Assembly: GCF_009740285.1 (NCBI RefSeq)
Contig: NZ_CP046566.1
Span: 558,001-622,000 of the forward strand
From: Phnomibacter ginsenosidimutans
Lineage (GTDB): Bacteria; Bacteroidota; Bacteroidia; Chitinophagales; Chitinophagaceae
Length of the DNA: 64,000 bases
Reading direction: 5' to 3'
Shown: piece by piece, positions 43,062 through 52,410 of the stretch
Position numbering within the stretch: the first letter of the stretch is position 1
How the letters are laid out: every line of letters begins with the position of its first letter
Position numbers and translations under genes: made by a program
The notes under the pieces: model-generated
The model's input: only the letters and a program-made list of their open reading frames with translations
Databases searched by the model: none
Told to the model about the DNA's origin: nothing

Positions 43062-43445
43062 ATGAAAGAAAAGCAAATGGCCCAACCCCTCATTTATTCC
43101 TGTTCTGGTTGTAGTAGTGCCGCACAGCTGGCCAATCATTTGGCACTACGTGCCGATAGAGAACAGGTGGCCGAAATGTCGTGCATAGCCGGTGTAGGTG
43201 CTGGCGTGAAACCTTTGGTACACAAGGCCCGTAGCGGCCGGCCGTTGGTAGCCGTTGATGGCTGTGCACTGGCTTGTGCCCGTGCTTGTTTGGCACAGCA
43301 GGGGTTAGTGCCACAGTTGCACATAGAGCTGTCGCACATGGGTATCCGTAAGTTGCAGCATCAGGATTTTGATGCCGCCGATGCGGAAAAGATGTGGAAG
43401 TTATTGCTGGAAAAAATGCAAGAAATGTGTGCCGGCAAGCTGTAA
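43062..43445 (+). CDS. DGC-domain putative zinc-binding protein
   Basis: The 127-residue protein has spaced cysteines: YSCSGCSSAAQLANHLALRAD, MSCIAGVGAGVKPLVHKA, and VDGCALACARACLAQ. The last holds the DGC motif that names the family. Such proteins are predicted metal or cluster binders of unknown function and often sit with nitric-oxide-response genes. ATG 43077 (MAQPLIYS) is an alternative start that leaves the domain whole. It is divergent from ric with the shared dyad between. Confidence 0.85.
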   Translation: MKEKQMAQPLIYSCSGCSSAAQLANHLALRADREQVAEMSCIAGVGAGVKPLVHKARSGRPLVAVDGCALACARACLAQQGLVPQLHIELSHMGIRKLQHQDFDAADAEKMWKLLLEKMQEMCAGKL

Positions 43446-43508
43446 AATGCTGCCAGAATAGTGGCAACTTGGGGCGTCGGCAAAAAATGTACGACCTTTG
43501 GCCCCTTC

Positions 43509-44507
43509 ATGGAAAAAACAAACTTTATTGATTACATCCGGGTGTTTTGCAAAAGCGGACACGGCGGCGCCGGAAGCCGGCACTTTGCCCGCACCAAATT
43601 CAACCCCAAAGCCGGTCCGGATGGCGGCGATGGCGGCCGCGGCGGCCACATTATTTTGCGGGGCAATGCCCAGCTGTGGACATTGCTGCACCTGCGCTAC
43701 TACAAAAACGTAATTGCCAGCGACGGTCAGGGTGGCGATAAAAACCTCTGCACCGGCGCCGATGGACAAGACATCATCATAGAAGTGCCATTGGGTACCG
43801 TAGCCTTTGATGAAGAAACAGGGGAGAAGGAAATTGAAATACTGCACGACGGCCAACAAGAAATTTGGCTGAAAGGTGGCCGTGGTGGTTTGGGCAACAA
43901 GCATTTTGCCACCGCTACCAACCAGGCGCCAGAGTATGCACAGCCCGGTGAAGATGGCGTGGAAGGCTGGAAATATTTGGAGCTGAAAGTGCTGGCCGAT
44001 GTGGGTTTGGTGGGCTTTCCCAATGCGGGTAAGAGTACGCTGCTGAGCGTTATTACTGCGGCCAAACCAAAAATTGCCGACTACGCATTTACCACCATTA
44101 CCCCGCAATTGGGCATGGTGCCTTACCGCGACAACCGTTCATTTTGCATCGCCGATTTGCCCGGTATTATTGAAGGAGCTGCGGAAGGCAAGGGTTTGGG
44201 CCATCGTTTTTTGCGCCACATCGAACGCAACTCTGTGCTGCTGTTTTTGATACCGGCCGATAGTCAGGACCACCGCAAAGAATTCGAAATTTTGCTGAAT
44301 GAACTCGAAGAGTACAATCCTGAAATGTTGCAAAAAGATTTCGTGATTGCCGTCAGCAAAAGCGATATGCTGGATGATGAATTAAAAGCCGCCATTCGTG
44401 CCGAAATGCCATCGGAATATCCGCTGGTGTTCATCAGTTCGGTGTTGCAGCAGGGCCTAACCGAGTTGAAAGATTTGCTATGGCAAACGCTGAATGCGGG
44501 GAAGTGA
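43509..44507 (+). CDS. obgE: GTPase Obg/CgtA
   Basis: The 332-residue GTPase has the glycine-rich Obg fold at its N-terminus ([43 protein letters not shown]). The G domain follows, with G1 [12 protein letters not shown]3 [22 protein letters not shown] and G4 SKSD. Obg acts in 50S ribosome assembly and stress signalling. ATG 43509 gives [10 protein letters not shown], which matches the family; upstream codons do not. A stem-loop terminator follows at 44546. Confidence 0.97.
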   Translation: MEKTNFIDYIRVFCKSGHGGAGSRHFARTKFNPKAGPDGGDGGRGGHIILRGNAQLWTLLHLRYYKNVIASDGQGGDKNLCTGADGQDIIIEVPLGTVAFDEETGEKEIEILHDGQQEIWLKGGRGGLGNKHFATATNQAPEYAQPGEDGVEGWKYLELKVLADVGLVGFPNAGKSTLLSVITAAKPKIADYAFTTITPQLGMVPYRDNRSFCIADLPGIIEGAAEGKGLGHRFLRHIERNSVLLFLIPADSQDHRKEFEILLNELEEYNPEMLQKDFVIAVSKSDMLDDELKAAIRAEMPSEYPLVFISSVLQQGLTELKDLLWQTLNAGK

Positions 44508-44545
44508 ATGGTTGACGAGTTAATAAGAAACAATTAGAAAAATAG

Positions 44546-44574
44546 AACAGCCAGCAAATCTATTGCTGGCTGTT
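44546..44574 (+). terminator. Stem-loop terminator after obg
   Basis: AACAGCCAGCAA, loop ATCTA, TTGCTGGCTGTT: a perfect 12-bp stem, followed by a T-containing but not T-rich tail. It lies 39 nt past the obg stop and could act for the convergent YbjQ gene too. Confidence 0.7.
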
Positions 44575-44691
44575 TGTTATTTACAAGTTAGCTGCAGTAA
44601 CTGCAATGCATGAATAATAACAGGGCTACCTGTTCATCCACAAGTGCCGTTTTTCATTAGCACATTTTCAAATTAGCTAATGAACCAATTG

Positions 44692-45009
44692 TCAAATTCT
44701 CACCGCAGTGCCCGTAGCCACTACCATCAGCATGCTGCCGCCGCTGCCAATGGTTTCAAAATCGAGGTCTACGCCCACCACAGCATTGGCGCCCATGGCT
44801 TGTGCCTTGCCGGTAAGTTCGTTCATGGCGGTGGCTTTTGCCTCCTGAATCACTCTTTCGTAAGTGCCGCTGCGGCCACCTACGATGTCGCGGATGCCGG
44901 CAAACAAATCTTTGAAAATATTGGCGCCAATAATGGTTTCTGCACTTACAATGCCAATATATTGTTGAATTGGCCGACCTTCAATACTGTTGGTAGTGGT
45001 AGTGATCAT
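44692..45009 (-). CDS. YbjQ-family (UPF0145) protein
   Basis: The 105-residue protein matches the YbjQ family along its length: [73 protein letters not shown]. The family forms small beta-barrel-like oligomers and is sometimes annotated as heavy-metal-binding; function remains unclear. ATG 45009 ([11 protein letters not shown]) is chosen because upstream codons carry no family sequence. Confidence 0.9.
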   Translation of the reverse strand: MITTTTNSIEGRPIQQYIGIVSAETIIGANIFKDLFAGIRDIVGGRSGTYERVIQEAKATAMNELTGKAQAMGANAVVGVDLDFETIGSGGSMLMVVATGTAVRI

Positions 45010-45172
45010 GGTGATGAGATTTTGTACCGGAAAGGTACAGCGAAAAATACTGCCCGACAGCCACTCAGCTAAGCCCCTCTTCCACACATCAGCCAAAACA
45101 GATAATACCCATGGTTGGGTATTGGGTTGCATTGTGCAATCATTCACCTTCATGCCTAAATTTGATCCCAAT

Positions 45173-47421
45173 ATGCGCCTACGCTTTTTAACCCTTGTTT
45201 TACTGATGCTGGCCGGCCATGCCATGGCACAGTCAACCAAATCGCTGCAAAAAGTAATGCAGTTGAAAATGCAGGGAGATGGTGGTTCCAACGGAGCAGC
45301 CATTGCCTTCCATTCTGTCAACAAAAAATATTATGCGGCCATGGCCGGCAATACGAGTTACCCGCTTTGTGTATTCAACGAGCAAGGGTACCTGGTGAGT
45401 GGCGGACAAGTGGAAACACTGGCCGATGTACGTGGTTTGTGGTTCAACACCCGCAAGGCCAAATTGCAGGGCAATGCCTATGGCGAAAATGGTTGGTTTG
45501 AATATACCCTCGATGGCAATGGCATTCCAACCGATCATCGCGTCATCATGGAAAATGCTTCGCAGCCCGACCCGCAAAGTGTGGGCACATTTGCAGCCAA
45601 GCTCAACCAGGTATTGTTTTTTGATGGCCGCGATATTTATTTCTACGATGTCATCAGCGGTGAAGTAAAAGAGTCACTGTCGCTGCAGGAAATGCGCAAA
45701 AAATCAGGCATGAGCTCTTTCAATGCAGATGATTACAACAACAGCACGGTCTTTTATACGGGCACAACCGGTATGGAAATAGGCGTGGTAAATACCGCTA
45801 CCCGCATGATAGAGCTCTATAGCATGACAGGCCAGTTGGGACAAAAACTGGCTATTCCATCCGGCGTGTCGCTGTATACCAAATTCAACTGCGGCTATGC
45901 CAACGGCATGTACTGGTTTTTGATCAAACCACCCGCACCTGGACCGGCTATAAGGAAGGCGCTGCTACTACCAGCGGTACATCCACACAGCCAGTTACTA
46001 CTGGTACCTTGGGTGGGGGCTCTGGTAGCAGCAACAGTAAATACACCAAAATAGTAACGGTTGGCGATTTGTACTCCACGTACGATTTGAGTGGTAGCCA
46101 TCCCGATCAGGTTTCCAGTTGGCGCAGTGAATGGGGCAATTACACAGTCGATCAAATATTGAATTTGGCAAAAGAAGATGGCTGGCCGGAAAACATCAAT
46201 ACGCTGTCCAAAAGAGATGGCAAGCGGGAAAGATTTACACAGTACAACACCTATTATGTAGCTGATGTAGGAACAGATAAAGTGCTGTTGTGGTTGCCTA
46301 AGAATGATAACCAGAATGTAGACAGTGACCTGCGTTTGCCGTATGATATTTACATGGTGTACAGGCGGTCAGCTGTTAATCTGGGTCAAAAAATGAAACC
46401 CGGAGGTGCCAGCAGCAATACAAAACCGTTAACCAGTGGCGGTACGCAGAGCAATCAGGGAAGGGCTACTAAAATTACTGATCCCGGCCAGTTGTATTCT
46501 ACCTACAATTTAGAGTCTGATGAGAGCGGAGTGGCCAACTGGCTGCGCAATACCTACGGCAATGCCGCAGCGGCAGAAATTTTGAAACGTGCTGTAGAAA
46601 GTGGCTGGCCTTCTGCTATCAGCACATTTAGCAGCCGCAGCAATTACCGGGAAGGATTTAGAGATTATGTAGCCTATCACATTGCAGATATTGGTAGTGA
46701 TAAAGTGTTGTTGTGGATTCCAATGAACAAGAACGGACACATGCCGGCCGCTTGCAGAGGAGAGCATGATATTTACATGGTGTATGGTCGCAGTGGTTTG
46801 AGCATGGGCGACAAAGTGAAAGCCACTGTAAATGTAAAGCAAGCAACAAGCAGCGGTAGTGGAACTGGTAATGGTGGTGATGATGGCCGCACCAAGCCCA
46901 TTACCGGAGTGCTGGGCGGTGGAAGCGGTAGTAATACCAACACCAATGCTGGTAAAACAGTAGCCACCGGCAATTTTGTAACACAGTTTGAAACAATTAT
47001 CAAAGGATATCCCGGCAATTTCGATAACATAAAAGGGAAGGAGACCAGTGAGCCCAATGCTACTTTTAAAGATTGGGAAAGCAAGATTCATCTTGCCGGC
47101 TCCTACAACAATTTCTTGACAGATGGTTTTGTTAATGACCACGTGGAGTTTACATCCATTTTTGACAGGTATAGCACCAAGCAAGCTGCTCTTGCAAAAC
47201 TCACAAGCCTGGTGGCTGACATCATGAAAACACGAGCTGGTGTTGTTTTAGAAAAACTACCGATTGAAGAAAAAGACAAGTCATCTATTTATTACATAGT
47301 TCCAAAAACTCCCGTTGCCAAAGGCTTTGAGTTTTTAGTAATAGAAGCAGGCATGTATTTGGAAACAAGTGGAAAATGGCGTGTTCAAATCATGGTGTAT
47401 TCTGAGGAAGAAGACTTCTAA
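45173..47421 (+). CDS. Secreted protein with two ~100-residue internal repeats, interrupted by a frameshift
   Basis: The product (about 750 residues when joined) has a signal peptide ([19 protein letters not shown]) and an N-terminal beta-rich region. A Gly/Ser/Thr linker ([20 protein letters not shown]) follows, then two similar modules (GDLYSTYDL to [10 protein letters not shown] and GQLYSTYNL to [10 protein letters not shown]) joined by another low-complexity linker. The C-terminal domain is unrelated. At 45917-45921 a run of five T breaks the frame; six T give [19 protein letters not shown] 45152 is an alternative start. TAAATTTG at 45157 resembles a -7 box but would leave almost no leader. 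Family unknown. Confidence 0.75.
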
Positions 47422-47455
47422 ACTTTCCACAGCCAGCAATAGAATGGTGGAATAC

Positions 47456-47484
47456 AAAACGCCGCATGCATCATGCGGCGTTTT
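47456..47484 (+). terminator. Rho-independent terminator after the repeat protein
   Basis: AAAACGCCGCATG, loop CAT, CATGCGGCGTTTT followed by ATTTTG. The stem is perfect over 13 bp. It lies 34 nt after the stop at 47421 and just before the small zinc-ribbon gene. Confidence 0.9.
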
Positions 47485-47495
47485 ATTTTGCAGCC

Positions 47496-47681
47496 ATGCA
47501 ACCTTGTCAATTTTGCGGACATCCCGCTTCGCTGGTACATGTACACGGGCACTATCAGTGTAGTGTATGCGGCATCAATGCCTTACCCTGCTGCGATGGC
47601 GACAACTGTCATACAAATGCACAACTGCAGCATACGTTAGCTCCAGATGAAACCGGAGAATCCACACAATCGCCGGCTTGA
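47496..47681 (+). CDS. Small zinc-ribbon-like protein
   Basis: The 61-residue product has paired cysteines and histidines: MQPCQFCGHPASLVHVHGHYQCSVCGINALPCCDGDNCH. The two CxxC pairs separated by about 20 residues form a zinc-ribbon pattern. It begins directly behind a terminator, so it needs its own promoter, which I do not see clearly. Similar short proteins are common in Bacteroidota with no assigned role. Confidence 0.65.
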   Translation: MQPCQFCGHPASLVHVHGHYQCSVCGINALPCCDGDNCHTNAQLQHTLAPDETGESTQSPA

Positions 47682-47693
47682 TTTTTTATGCAT

Positions 47694-47728
47694 AAAAAAA
47701 GGCCGCCTCGATTTGAACGAGACAGCCT
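47694..47728 (-). terminator. Rho-independent terminator of the acyl-CoA dehydrogenase gene
   Basis: Read on the minus strand: AGGCTGTCTCG, loop TTCAAAT, CGAGGCGGCCT, then seven T. Two G-U pairs are in the stem. It starts 24 nt after the stop at 47752. Confidence 0.85.
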
Positions 47729-47751
47729 GTGTACTAAAATCTGATTGACTA

Positions 47752-49548
47752 CTAGAAGCAATACTTGTTTTCGCTGATGAGCTTGTCAGCAATGCGACGG
47801 CGGGCGTCTTTGCTGTTGAACGGTCCGTATTTGGTGAAGCGTTTCAAACCCAGCAACATCATGCGTTGTTCATCGCCATCGGCAAAAGCATTGATGGCTT
47901 CCTTGCCATGCTTGTTTACCAAATCAACGGCATCGTTCAGGTAGCAACGCATCATGTCGGTATCCAATGCTACGGCGGCTTCGCCACGTAGGTTGGCCAG
48001 CTTTTGCACCCGCAGCAAGCAGCTTTCAGCTACATAAGTGGCAATGCTCATATCGGCAATGTGCATCAGCACTTCTTGTTCGTGTTCCAGCTGCATCATC
48101 AGTTTTTGCACCGCACCGCCCGATACCATCAAAATAGCCTTCTTCATGTTTTGGATGGCTTTTACTTCGGCAGCAAACATGCCTTCGTCTTCAGCGCCAA
48201 AATCAGGAATGCTCATGAGTTCTTTCATCACATTCATGGCTGGTGTCATCAGGTCTATCTTGCCTTTGAGGGCACGTTTCAATACCATGTCTACACTCAG
48301 CAGGCGGTTGATTTCGTTGGTGCCTTCGTAAATGCGGTTGATGCGACTGTCGCGGTAAGCACGGCTAATCGGATATTCATCACTAAAGCCATTGCCACCA
48401 TGCACCTGTACGCCTTCGTCTACCACAAAGTCGAGGGTTTCGCTACCATGCACTTTCATCACCGCACATTCCACGGCATATTCTTCTGCGGCACCCAGCA
48501 AGGCTTCGGCAAAGCTCTTGCCAGCGGCCTGCAGTTCATGTTCTTTATCCTGTATGAGTTTGCTGGTGCGGTACAACGCACTTTCATCGGCCCAGCAGCG
48601 AATGGCCATTTCGGCCAGCTTGTGCTTGATGGCGCCAAAGTTGCTAATGGGTTGTTTGAACTGCTCCCGGGTATTGGCGTATTGAATGGTAATGTCGAGG
48701 CTGCGCTTACTGCCGCCCAGTGCAGCAGCATCCAGTTTCAGTCGGCCAATGTTCAAAATGTTGAAGGCAATCACGTGGCCGCGACCAATTTCGCCCAGCA
48801 CATTTTCTACCGGCACTTTACAATCCTGAAAATACAGCTGCACGGTAGATGAACCTTTGATACCCATCTTGTGTTCTTCGCTGCCTTGGGTAAAACCTTC
48901 CATGCCCCGCTCCACTATAAAAGCGGTGAATTTGTCGCCATCAATTTTGGCAAACACGGTGTACACATCGGCAAAGCCGCCGTTGGTAATCCAGCATTTT
49001 TGGCCGTTCAAAATGTAATGCTGGCCATCATCACTCAGCTTGGCTACGGTTTTTGCACTCAGGGCATCGCTGCCGCTGTTGGGTTCGGTCAGGCCATAAG
49101 CACCTTTCCACTCGCCACTGGCCAGCTTGGGTATGTATTTGGCTTTCTGCGCATCGGTACCAAAGTACAAAATAGGCAGGGTGCCAATGCCGGTATGCGC
49201 CGCCATGGCCACGCTAAAGCTGTAGCCGCCACCCAGACCTTCGGCTACAATCATGCTTTCAATAAAGGGCTTGCCCAAGCCGCCCAGCTCCTCGGGAATG
49301 CTTACGCCCAGCAGGCCCTGCTCGCCGGCCTTGTCCATCAGGCTCGGCATCAGGCCGGGTTCCATTTTATCAATGCGGTCGATGTGTGGCAGTACTTCTG
49401 TATCCAGAAACTGCTGGCACATATCCATAATCATTTGCTGTTCTTCCGAAAAATCTTCCGGAATAAACACGTCGGCGGGATTGGTTTCTTTCACCAGCCA
49501 TTCTGCACCCTTCAGGGCAGCGGCAGTGGGCTTCAGTTCGGTACTCAT
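47752..49548 (-). CDS. Long acyl-CoA dehydrogenase (FadE/ACAD9-like, Bacteroidota type)
   Basis: The 598-residue enzyme is a FAD-dependent acyl-CoA dehydrogenase: GAYGLTEPNSGSDALSAKT (FAD/substrate binding), RLKLDAAALGGSKRSLDITIQYANTREQF, VQVHGGNGFSDEYPISRAYRDSRINRIYEGTNEINR (the catalytic Glu lies in YEGTNEINR). About 200 extra C-terminal helical residues distinguish it from the 380-residue type and resemble the membrane-associated VLCAD/ACAD9 layout. It does the first step of fatty-acid beta-oxidation. It is 105 nt downstream of a MarR gene, and may be regulated by it. Confidence 0.95.
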   Translation of the reverse strand: MSTELKPTAAALKGAEWLVKETNPADVFIPEDFSEEQQMIMDMCQQFLDTEVLPHIDRIDKMEPGLMPSLMDKAGEQGLLGVSIPEELGGLGKPFIESMIVAEGLGGGYSFSVAMAAHTGIGTLPILYFGTDAQKAKYIPKLASGEWKGAYGLTEPNSGSDALSAKTVAKLSDDGQHYILNGQKCWITNGGFADVYTVFAKIDGDKFTAFIVERGMEGFTQGSEEHKMGIKGSSTVQLYFQDCKVPVENVLGEIGRGHVIAFNILNIGRLKLDAAALGGSKRSLDITIQYANTREQFKQPISNFGAIKHKLAEMAIRCWADESALYRTSKLIQDKEHELQAAGKSFAEALLGAAEEYAVECAVMKVHGSETLDFVVDEGVQVHGGNGFSDEYPISRAYRDSRINRIYEGTNEINRLLSVDMVLKRALKGKIDLMTPAMNVMKELMSIPDFGAEDEGMFAAEVKAIQNMKKAILMVSGGAVQKLMMQLEHEQEVLMHIADMSIATYVAESCLLRVQKLANLRGEAAVALDTDMMRCYLNDAVDLVNKHGKEAINAFADGDEQRMMLLGLKRFTKYGPFNSKDARRRIADKLISENKYCF

Positions 49549-49653
49549 GGCAAAGCGGTTTTTATGATTTGATCGTTGTTTATTTCCGTTGTTGGGAGTG
49601 GTTCGGCAATGTTCTTTCCACTTCCTTATTCTTTATTGCTTATTCCTTATTGA

Positions 49654-50112
49654 CTAGTTTCCCGCCACCACCAAATTCAGGTTTTCATACACTTTCGTGA
49701 GCACCCGGCGGGTTACTTCAATGTCTTCTGGCGGCACACCTTCCAGGCCTTCCAGCAAGGTGAGGTTGGCCAGTGCCATGGTGCGGTCACGCAGGTCACG
49801 GGCCAAATCGGTGAGGCAAATGCGGTTGATGCGGCGGTCGTCGGGCGTTCCCTTGCGTTCTACCAAACCCATTTTTTCAAGGTTGTCTAACAGTCGGGTA
49901 ATGCTCGGCTTGTCGCGGTAAGTTTTGTGGCAGAGCTCCTGCTGGCTCACATTGTCCTGCTTCCACAGGTGTACCAGCACACTCCATTGCTCTACGGTTA
50001 GCTCAATGCCATTGTCTCTGAAATGGCGCTGCAGCCGGCGGGCAAGGGCGGTGTTGGCCACACCCGTAATCACAAAGTAGAGTTCGCCTCTTCTGAATTG
50101 GTTGTTTGACAT
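49654..50112 (-). CDS. MarR-family transcriptional regulator
   Basis: The 152-residue protein has the MarR winged helix: RHFRDNGIELTVEQWSVLVHLWKQDNVSQQELCHKTYRDKPSITRLLDNLEKMGLVERKGTPDDRRINRICLTDLARDL. The DxR wing (PDDRRIN) is intact. ATG 50112 (MSNNQFRRGELYF) is chosen; upstream in-frame codons to 50151 look non-coding. In other Bacteroidota such genes precede beta-oxidation genes, as here with the acyl-CoA dehydrogenase. The ligand is probably an acyl-CoA or fatty acid (inference). Confidence 0.92.
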   Translation of the reverse strand: MSNNQFRRGELYFVITGVANTALARRLQRHFRDNGIELTVEQWSVLVHLWKQDNVSQQELCHKTYRDKPSITRLLDNLEKMGLVERKGTPDDRRINRICLTDLARDLRDRTMALANLTLLEGLEGVPPEDIEVTRRVLTKVYENLNLVVAGN

Positions 50113-50380
50113 ATAGTTGTTTATGCAACTATTCAAAGATAGGCGGTTCATTCAAAAATCCAAATCGCTAAAAAGTGAATGTTTTTTGGGGCTGTCGGCC
50201 AGGTGCATGCCCCGGCTAGGGTAGGCGCTGCACCGGGGTGCCGTGCTCCGCCTGTGGCTACGCACCCCCGCCTGCTGCGGGGCCCTCCGCATCGCCCAGC
50301 CCTTCAGCAACTGGCAATACAATCAGCCAGTGACTGCACCAGTCCTGCATTTGTTTTAGCGATTGAAGTGAGGCCTTATT
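50113..50380. other. Spacer with a GC-rich hairpin-prone block
   Basis: Between MarR and the surface protein is a block (about 50190-50310) much richer in G and C than the flanks, with words such as GCATGCCCCGGC, GCACCGGGGTGCC and CTGCTGCGGGGCC that can pair locally. It resembles mobile or REP-type intergenic sequence. No gene is convincing. Confidence 0.5.
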
Positions 50381-51712
50381 TCAAAAAGAGTAGGTCAGCT
50401 TTACCGAATGAAACATTAGTCCGCCATTATTGGGCCAAAAGCTATAGTTCATAAAGTCTGTGGTGCTATAGGCTGTTCCGCCAGCCTGCATCCAGTGGCT
50501 CCAAATCACCAGCGAATTAGACAACCCATCTGTTGGTGTAAATAGGTTGCCTGCTGTTTTAGTGGTGCCTGATACTGCTGCGCCACCTCCGCTCACCGTC
50601 CAGGTACTGGTAGATATGGAGTAATCGCTATCAGTAATGAGTTTTGCCTTTACGCTGATACCGCCAAAGGTTGGATCTACACCTTGGCTGTATACCATGG
50701 CCCCCATTTTGTATGCCAGGTTCGATACATCAAGGTTGTTTTCGGGCTTCTTGCTTCTGTAGTATACGGTTATTTCTGTGATTCGGGCACCCTTGGGTAA
50801 ATTAAGCGGAGTGGTAAAATACCCACTCCCGGCGGTTGCGCCACCGGTAGTATTTCTGAAGTAATATAACTCGCTGCCAGGCGTGGATCTGTCTACAGTA
50901 AGGTAGCTGTTGCTATTGGTACTCACCGGCATGAAATCTGCCGCATTTAGCATCAGCGTATAGCTGGCTGCTGAGTCGGTCAGGTTGCCTTGCGCATCGG
51001 CATATATGGGGCGGTTACCCGTTCCTACAAGATCTGTAATTCGGATATTGCCACGTACATGAAGGTTTGTTTCGGGGCTACTGGTGTTAATGCCAACATA
51101 TCCGTTGTTGGCAATGCTAAGTCGTTCCTGCATCAAATGAAGACCACCAGAAAAACTATACCCTGTAAAAAAGCCCAGCCGGGCAGTGTTGCTACTGGTG
51201 CCTATCGATTGTATTTGTGCCGCAGTATAATTGGATCCGCCAAAATTGAGTGTTGTGGCAACGTTAGTGCCCATGGCGGTACTGTTTTCCAGTGACAGCA
51301 GGTTACTGTTATTAGAACGAAGTACCAGCCTGAAGCTGCCAGGTGCTGTACCAATACCTACATTATTGCCAAACTGCGCACCACCTGTAAATATGGTGCC
51401 GCCGTCAGCCCACATTTTTATCCGTCGATCAATGCCGTTAGCATCGGTGCCGCCACCTACAATGCTGAGCGTATTGGCTTCGCCAAAAACATTCAAACCC
51501 AGTTTGCCATTGTCTGTTTGTTTGGTAAGACCGCTTCCCAGTTCAAGAACATTTTGACCGGCAATTTTAATGCCGGTGCTTTTTACAACGCCGGCTATAT
51601 CCAGTTTTTCAGTAGGAGTAGCCACACCTATACCAACGTTTTGTGCTTCAAGACTTTGATGGCATATAAGAGTGCAGAAGAAGCTAATCGCTAGCAGGGA
51701 AAGCTGTTTCAT
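50381..51712 (-). CDS. Exported tail-fibre-like surface protein with VGIGT repeats
   Basis: The 443-residue product has a signal peptide (to SLEAQ) and the Bacteroidota surface-protein pattern of repeats that begin with VGIGVATPTEKLDIAG, NVGIGTAPGSFRLVLRSNN and YVGINTSSPETNLHVRGNI. The C-terminal part is beta-rich and ends YSFWPNNGGLMFHSVKLTYSF. Such repeats resemble phage tail-fibre needle strands. No protease or peptidase motif is seen. It is probably a structural adhesin-like protein. A secretion signal at its C-terminus could not be recognised with certainty. Confidence 0.7.
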   Translation of the reverse strand: MKQLSLLAISFFCTLICHQSLEAQNVGIGVATPTEKLDIAGVVKSTGIKIAGQNVLELGSGLTKQTDNGKLGLNVFGEANTLSIVGGGTDANGIDRRIKMWADGGTIFTGGAQFGNNVGIGTAPGSFRLVLRSNNSNLLSLENSTAMGTNVATTLNFGGSNYTAAQIQSIGTSSNTARLGFFTGYSFSGGLHLMQERLSIANNGYVGINTSSPETNLHVRGNIRITDLVGTGNRPIYADAQGNLTDSAASYTLMLNAADFMPVSTNSNSYLTVDRSTPGSELYYFRNTTGGATAGSGYFTTPLNLPKGARITEITVYYRSKKPENNLDVSNLAYKMGAMVYSQGVDPTFGGISVKAKLITDSDYSISTSTWTVSGGGAAVSGTTKTAGNLFTPTDGLSNSLVIWSHWMQAGGTAYSTTDFMNYSFWPNNGGLMFHSVKLTYSF

Positions 51713-52038
51713 GAGTTTGTGTTATGGTGTGCATAATGAAGACCAACCAAAAAAAGTAAAAAATTCATAAAGCTGCAAAAGAGAACCAGTAAAGACTGTG
51801 GATTTGCCTGCGCAAAATGCCTGAAAGCATGCGAGTGGTTGAAGTAGAGAAAGAACGTGGTCACAAAACATTAACAGCCATTCTAATCTGATACACTTAC
51901 CTTCGCCCGGTCAATTTGAGTTATTTGCATTTTTTCAGGTCAGTCTTATCTGCTCAGCCGTTCTGGTTAGTTAGTATCGCCTCCCTCGTTATTTGCCTTT
52001 GCCTCAAGTATTTTTTTCATTTTTTATCTGCTAATCAG
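51713..52038. other. Long leader before the RNA-binding protein gene
   Basis: The 326-nt spacer lacks a gene. The last ~100 nt are pyrimidine-rich (GCCTCAAGTATTTTTTTCAT). TACCTTCG near 51899 resembles a -7 box, which would leave a ~130-nt 5' leader. Long leaders are common for cold-regulated RNA-binding protein genes; regulation here is inference only. Confidence 0.4.
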
Positions 52039-52324
52039 ATGAACATTTATGTTTCGAACCTGAGCTTCGCTGTACAAGACGAAGACCTGAGAGAATTTTT
52101 TACTCCTTACGGAGAAGTTTCAAGTGCACGTGTTGTAATTGACCGTGACACCAACCGCAGCCGCGGTTTTGGTTTTGTTGAAATGCCCGACACAGCTTGC
52201 TGCTAACAAAGCAATTGCTGAGTTGAATGGTGCTATGGCCGATGGTCGTGCTATCCGTGTAAACGAAGCCCGTCCTCGTGAAGAGCGTCCTGCACGCCCT
52301 GCCTACAACAAGAGCCGTTGGTAA
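52039..52324 (+). CDS. RRM-type RNA-binding protein, interrupted by a frameshift
   Basis: The product (about 95 residues) is a single RNA-recognition motif with RNP2 (IYVSNLSF) and RNP1 (RSRGFGFVEM). After VEMPDT the frame stops, and the remainder (LAANKAIAELNGAMADGRAIRVNEARPREERPARPAYNKSRW) continues in another frame. The break is near 52190-52200, in the repeat CTTGCTGCTAAC. The domain and the C-terminal Arg-rich tail match the short glycine-poor RRM proteins of Bacteroidota and cyanobacteria, which bind RNA and may respond to cold. A strong terminator follows. Confidence 0.88.
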
Positions 52325-52345
52325 GCCAAGCTTCAAAAAAATCTC

Positions 52346-52369
52346 AGCCTCCTTCGGGAGGCTTTTTTT
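52346..52369 (+). terminator. Rho-independent terminator after the RRM gene
   Basis: AGCCTCC, loop TTCG, GGAGGCT, then a T run. The UUCG tetraloop on a GC stem is a classic strong terminator. It lies 21 nt after the stop. Confidence 0.93.
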
Positions 52370-52410
52370 ATGCCCATACAATAGCGCAGCGCCTCCCGTA
52401 TCTTGCAGCC

